This document shows positions 3,886-6,198 of a stretch of DNA of 6,198 bases, piece by piece. The notes below the pieces were generated by a model. It saw only the letters and a list, made by a program, of their open reading frames with translations, ran no database searches and was not told the DNA's origin. Positions within the stretch are counted from its first letter, which is position 1; each line of letters starts with the position of its first letter. The stretch is from contig CACYJD010000090.1 in assembly GCA_902774655.1 (NCBI GenBank), positions 1-6,198 of the forward strand. The letters run 5' to 3'. The position numbers were made by a program, and so were the translations under genes. The stretch comes from an uncultured Erysipelotrichaceae bacterium. Its GTDB lineage: Bacteria; Bacillota_I; Bacilli_A; RFN20; CAG-826.

Positions 3886-6198
3886 ATGAAGAAATCTATT
3901 ATTAAAAGTATCGCGCTAGGAATTGGCGGATTATTAAGTCTTTCCTTTTTGTCTGGCACAGGTTTAAACAACCAATTTATCAATAAAAAAGATAATAACA
4001 ACGCTTTAATAGAAACGAGCGTAAATGATCAACTCATTAATAGAAAATATATTAACACAGAAGGAACAGAATTACCTTCCTCAGGAGGTACGTTACCTTC
4101 AGGCACTTATTATCTTGTTAAAGATACGGAGTTAACAAATTGTATAACAGCCGCTACTGGTAATGATATTGTTATTAATCTTAATGGTTATTCCTTAAGT
4201 GCTAAACTTCTTTCTAAGCAACCTATTGTATATGTTCATGGTGGAACATTAACAATTAATGGTAAAGATGATGAATCCGGAAATATGGGTACATTATGTA
4301 ATGGCAAAGGCTTCGACAACGGCAGTTACACTAGAGGTGGTGCGATTGCTGTTTATCCTGATGGAACGAATATGGGTAATGCAACACTTAATGACTGTAA
4401 CATTACAAATAACACAGCCGCTTTTGGAGGTGCAGTATTTGTAATTAAAGGATGCACTGCTACTTTAAATAATTGTAATGTCTATAATAATGTTTCAACA
4501 TCAGATCCAAGCTGGGGACTTGTTGGTGCGACGGTAAATGTAAACGGTGGTGAGATACATGATAACGATGGCGGAATTCTTGTAGGGACTAATATCGATA
4601 ACGTATCATCATATGCCAACCTGAATGGGGTCTATATCCACCATAATGATAGATTTGGTGTTCGTCTTAATGGAACCGTTAATGGTAATCCTGGTTTAAC
4701 TATAACTGGTAATACTATTATAAAAAACAATGCTATAACAGCATCTTCGACAGTACCTGTAAATTTGCGTATAGATGGTAGTAATCAAGCCAAATTTGCC
4801 ATTACATCTGCTCTAGGTGATAATGCCTATATCGGTGTCACTATGGTTGGTACCAAAGGTGTATTTACCGATAGTGAGGATACATCTTTAAATGATGCCA
4901 GCAAATTCGTTAGCGATGACCCTACTTATGGTGTTATTAAAAATGAAGATGGTCAGTTGATGTTATCAAGGGCTGCAACTATTACAATTGGTTCTGATAT
5001 AACTTATTATTTTACTGTTGAATCAGCCTTATCTAATTGGGTAGATGATTCTATTTTAACTTTGTTACAAGATTTTGTTATTAGTAGCACAGTAAAAGTA
5101 AATAATACTCGTACTCTAGATTTAAATGGTTATGGTTTTAAAGCATCTAATAAAGCATCTAATACGGGATTCAGTATTTTTAATATTTCTAGTTCTGGTA
5201 ATTTAACTGTTAACGACAGCAATCCAAATCACGCTCACAAAGTTACTTTATCTAATTATATTGCTACTGCGGTAAGTGATGGCACTGGAGAGGATAGTGT
5301 TAATAATGGCAGCGGCACAGCCTACATTAAAGGAGGTTATGTTGCTGGTGGCTATAATGGTATGAACGGCGGTGCTTTCTATGTTAGCGGCGGAACTCTT
5401 ACCTTAAATGGCGGTACGGTTATCGGTAATAGATGTGACCAAACAAATTGTGCTGGCGGTGGTATTTATGTAGAAAATAATGGCTACTTCACAATGAATG
5501 GCGGTTCTATTAAATACAATTACTCTGGAAACGCTGGTGCTGGTATTGCTGCCAACCATTCAACAATTGAAATTAATGGTGGCGTCATTTCATTTAATAG
5601 AAATAACTGGTCAGGTGGAGGTGCGATGAGTTTAGATAATTCATCAACACTCAAAATATATGGTGGTGTCATTGAAAACAACGTTTCCAGACACGCTGAA
5701 GGTGCGATTAGTTTCAAATCTGATAATCAATACTTATTTATTAAAGGTTCACCTATTGTTAGAGATAACACATCTATTTATGATGGTTACGGTGTCAACC
5801 TTCTTTTAACTAATAGCCTAGTTGCTAAAATTGAAGGACCTTTAACTGAAGAAGCCGACATACATATTTCTTATGTTGGAAATAATCCTAGAGTTATTAC
5901 AAGTGGTTGGTCCACTTATATGGAAGATAAAGAACCTATAAAATATTTATCTAGTGATAATCCTGATTTCGGCTTCTTCTTAAAAGATGGTGAAGCATGG
6001 TCAATGAAAGGATACACTGTTACATTTAACGCTAACGGTGTTGGTGCAGATCCAGACCCAATAAGTGTTGCAGAAGGCTTTTTAATTAATAAACCAGATG
6101 ATCCAACAGTGGAAGGTTATGAATTTAAAGGTTGGTATAAAGATGAAGAATTTGAAAATGCCTGGAATTTTGAAACGGACACTGTAACTTCAAATACC
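3886..6198 (+). CDS. Large beta-helix surface protein with InlB B-repeat, 3' end outside window
   Basis: The frame is open for 771 codons to the window edge with no stop, so the C-terminus and anchor are not seen. Residues 1-26 are a signal peptide (MKKSIIKSIALGIGG...), nearly the same as in the upstream surface protein. Two pectin-lyase-like beta-helix blocks follow. Block one (about 77-360) opens with NLNGYSLSA and has GGAI (151) and GGAV (181) steps. Block two (about 366-660) opens with LDLNGYGFKA and has regular rungs about 27-29 residues apart: NGG/GG-[AI] at 494, 524, 550, 577 and 605, each followed by an NGG or YGG strand ending in N. The GGAI...N pattern resembles chlamydial Pmp repeats. 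At 709-771 an InlB B-repeat begins (YTVTFNANG, KP-PT-GY-F-GWY), a module common in cell-surface proteins of Firmicutes. Likely role is attachment to host or other cells, or to glycans; no catalytic residues were recognised. It is divergent from the TetR-family gene. Confidence 0.93.
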   Translation, partial: MKKSIIKSIALGIGGLLSLSFLSGTGLNNQFINKKDNNNALIETSVNDQLINRKYINTEGTELPSSGGTLPSGTYYLVKDTELTNCITAATGNDIVINLNGYSLSAKLLSKQPIVYVHGGTLTINGKDDESGNMGTLCNGKGFDNGSYTRGGAIAVYPDGTNMGNATLNDCNITNNTAAFGGAVFVIKGCTATLNNCNVYNNVSTSDPSWGLVGATVNVNGGEIHDNDGGILVGTNIDNVSSYANLNGVYIHHNDRFGVRLNGTVNGNPGLTITGNTIIKNNAITASSTVPVNLRIDGSNQAKFAITSALGDNAYIGVTMVGTKGVFTDSEDTSLNDASKFVSDDPTYGVIKNEDGQLMLSRAATITIGSDITYYFTVESALSNWVDDSILTLLQDFVISSTVKVNNTRTLDLNGYGFKASNKASNTGFSIFNISSSGNLTVNDSNPNHAHKVTLSNYIATAVSDGTGEDSVNNGSGTAYIKGGYVAGGYNGMNGGAFYVSGGTLTLNGGTVIGNRCDQTNCAGGGIYVENNGYFTMNGGSIKYNYSGNAGAGIAANHSTIEINGGVISFNRNNWSGGGAMSLDNSSTLKIYGGVIENNVSRHAEGAISFKSDNQYLFIKGSPIVRDNTSIYDGYGVNLLLTNSLVAKIEGPLTEEADIHISYVGNNPRVITSGWSTYMEDKEPIKYLSSDNPDFGFFLKDGEAWSMKGYTVTFNANGVGADPDPISVAEGFLINKPDDPTVEGYEFKGWYKDEEFENAWNFETDTVTSNT
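5140..5163 (+). repeat. Perfect 12-bp tandem duplication, in frame
   Basis: AAAGCATCTAAT occurs twice head to tail (5140-5151, 5152-5163) within the second surface-protein gene, giving KASN-KASN at residues 419-426. It sits in a loop just after the LDLNGYGF strand. Being an exact multiple of three, it looks like a recent slippage duplication tolerated by the fold. Confidence 0.9.

Noticed and set aside
3882..3905. Overlapping seven-codon frame at the second surface-protein start
   Set aside because: The ATG is four bases before the real start and could in theory lower its translation, but such overlaps are frequent by chance in AT-rich DNA and nothing marks it as regulatory.
4259..4444. Plus-strand 61-codon frame inside the second surface protein
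   Set aside because: It is an alternative frame within a long uninterrupted coding sequence that has a signal peptide and repeats; no ribosome site of its own.

Overview
The window is AT-rich bacterial DNA. It has strong Shine-Dalgarno sequences (AAAGGAG, AAGGAGG), compact intrinsic terminators with U-tracts, TAA stops, and Trp encoded by TGG with no in-frame TGA. This points to a low-GC Firmicute-type organism using the standard code, probably a host-associated (gut-like) member of the Bacilli/Erysipelotrichia sphere. That placement is inferred from composition and protein style, not from a marker gene. No rRNA, tRNA, CRISPR array, transposase or origin was seen.

Layout. Bases 1-81 are the end of an upstream transcription unit, closed by a terminator (56-81). 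A promoter overlaid by three TGTGAYA repeats at helical-turn spacing (81-119) then drives a small gene (141-428). Its product has a Nif11/bacteriocin-type double-glycine leader joined to a Cys-rich, zinc-ribbon-like core, and the gene has its own terminator (463-491). A 185-base leader region follows. Next is a 769-residue secreted, membrane-anchored surface protein (676-2985) with GLUG-type beta-helix repeats, two bacterial Ig-like modules, one transmembrane helix and a 51-residue cytoplasmic tail. Between this gene and the convergent tetR-type gene (3084-3677, minus) lies an unusual 80-base inverted-repeat structure, and a second palindrome overlaps the tetR stop. A 208-base divergent intergenic region full of inverted and direct repeats separates the regulator from a second large surface protein (3886 to the window end, no stop reached). 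This protein has two right-handed beta-helix blocks with GGAI/NN repeats, then the start of an InlB B-repeat (Listeria-Bacteroides repeat).

How they fit. The two surface proteins start with almost the same signal peptide (MKKSIIK-) but have different architectures and different surface attachment, so this looks like a surface-protein/adhesin locus. The TetR-family regulator is the obvious candidate to control itself and the divergent downstream protein. The leader-peptide gene is a separate, monocistronic, apparently regulated unit. No modification enzyme or peptidase-transporter for it is in the window, so its maturation must depend on genes elsewhere, if it is matured at all.
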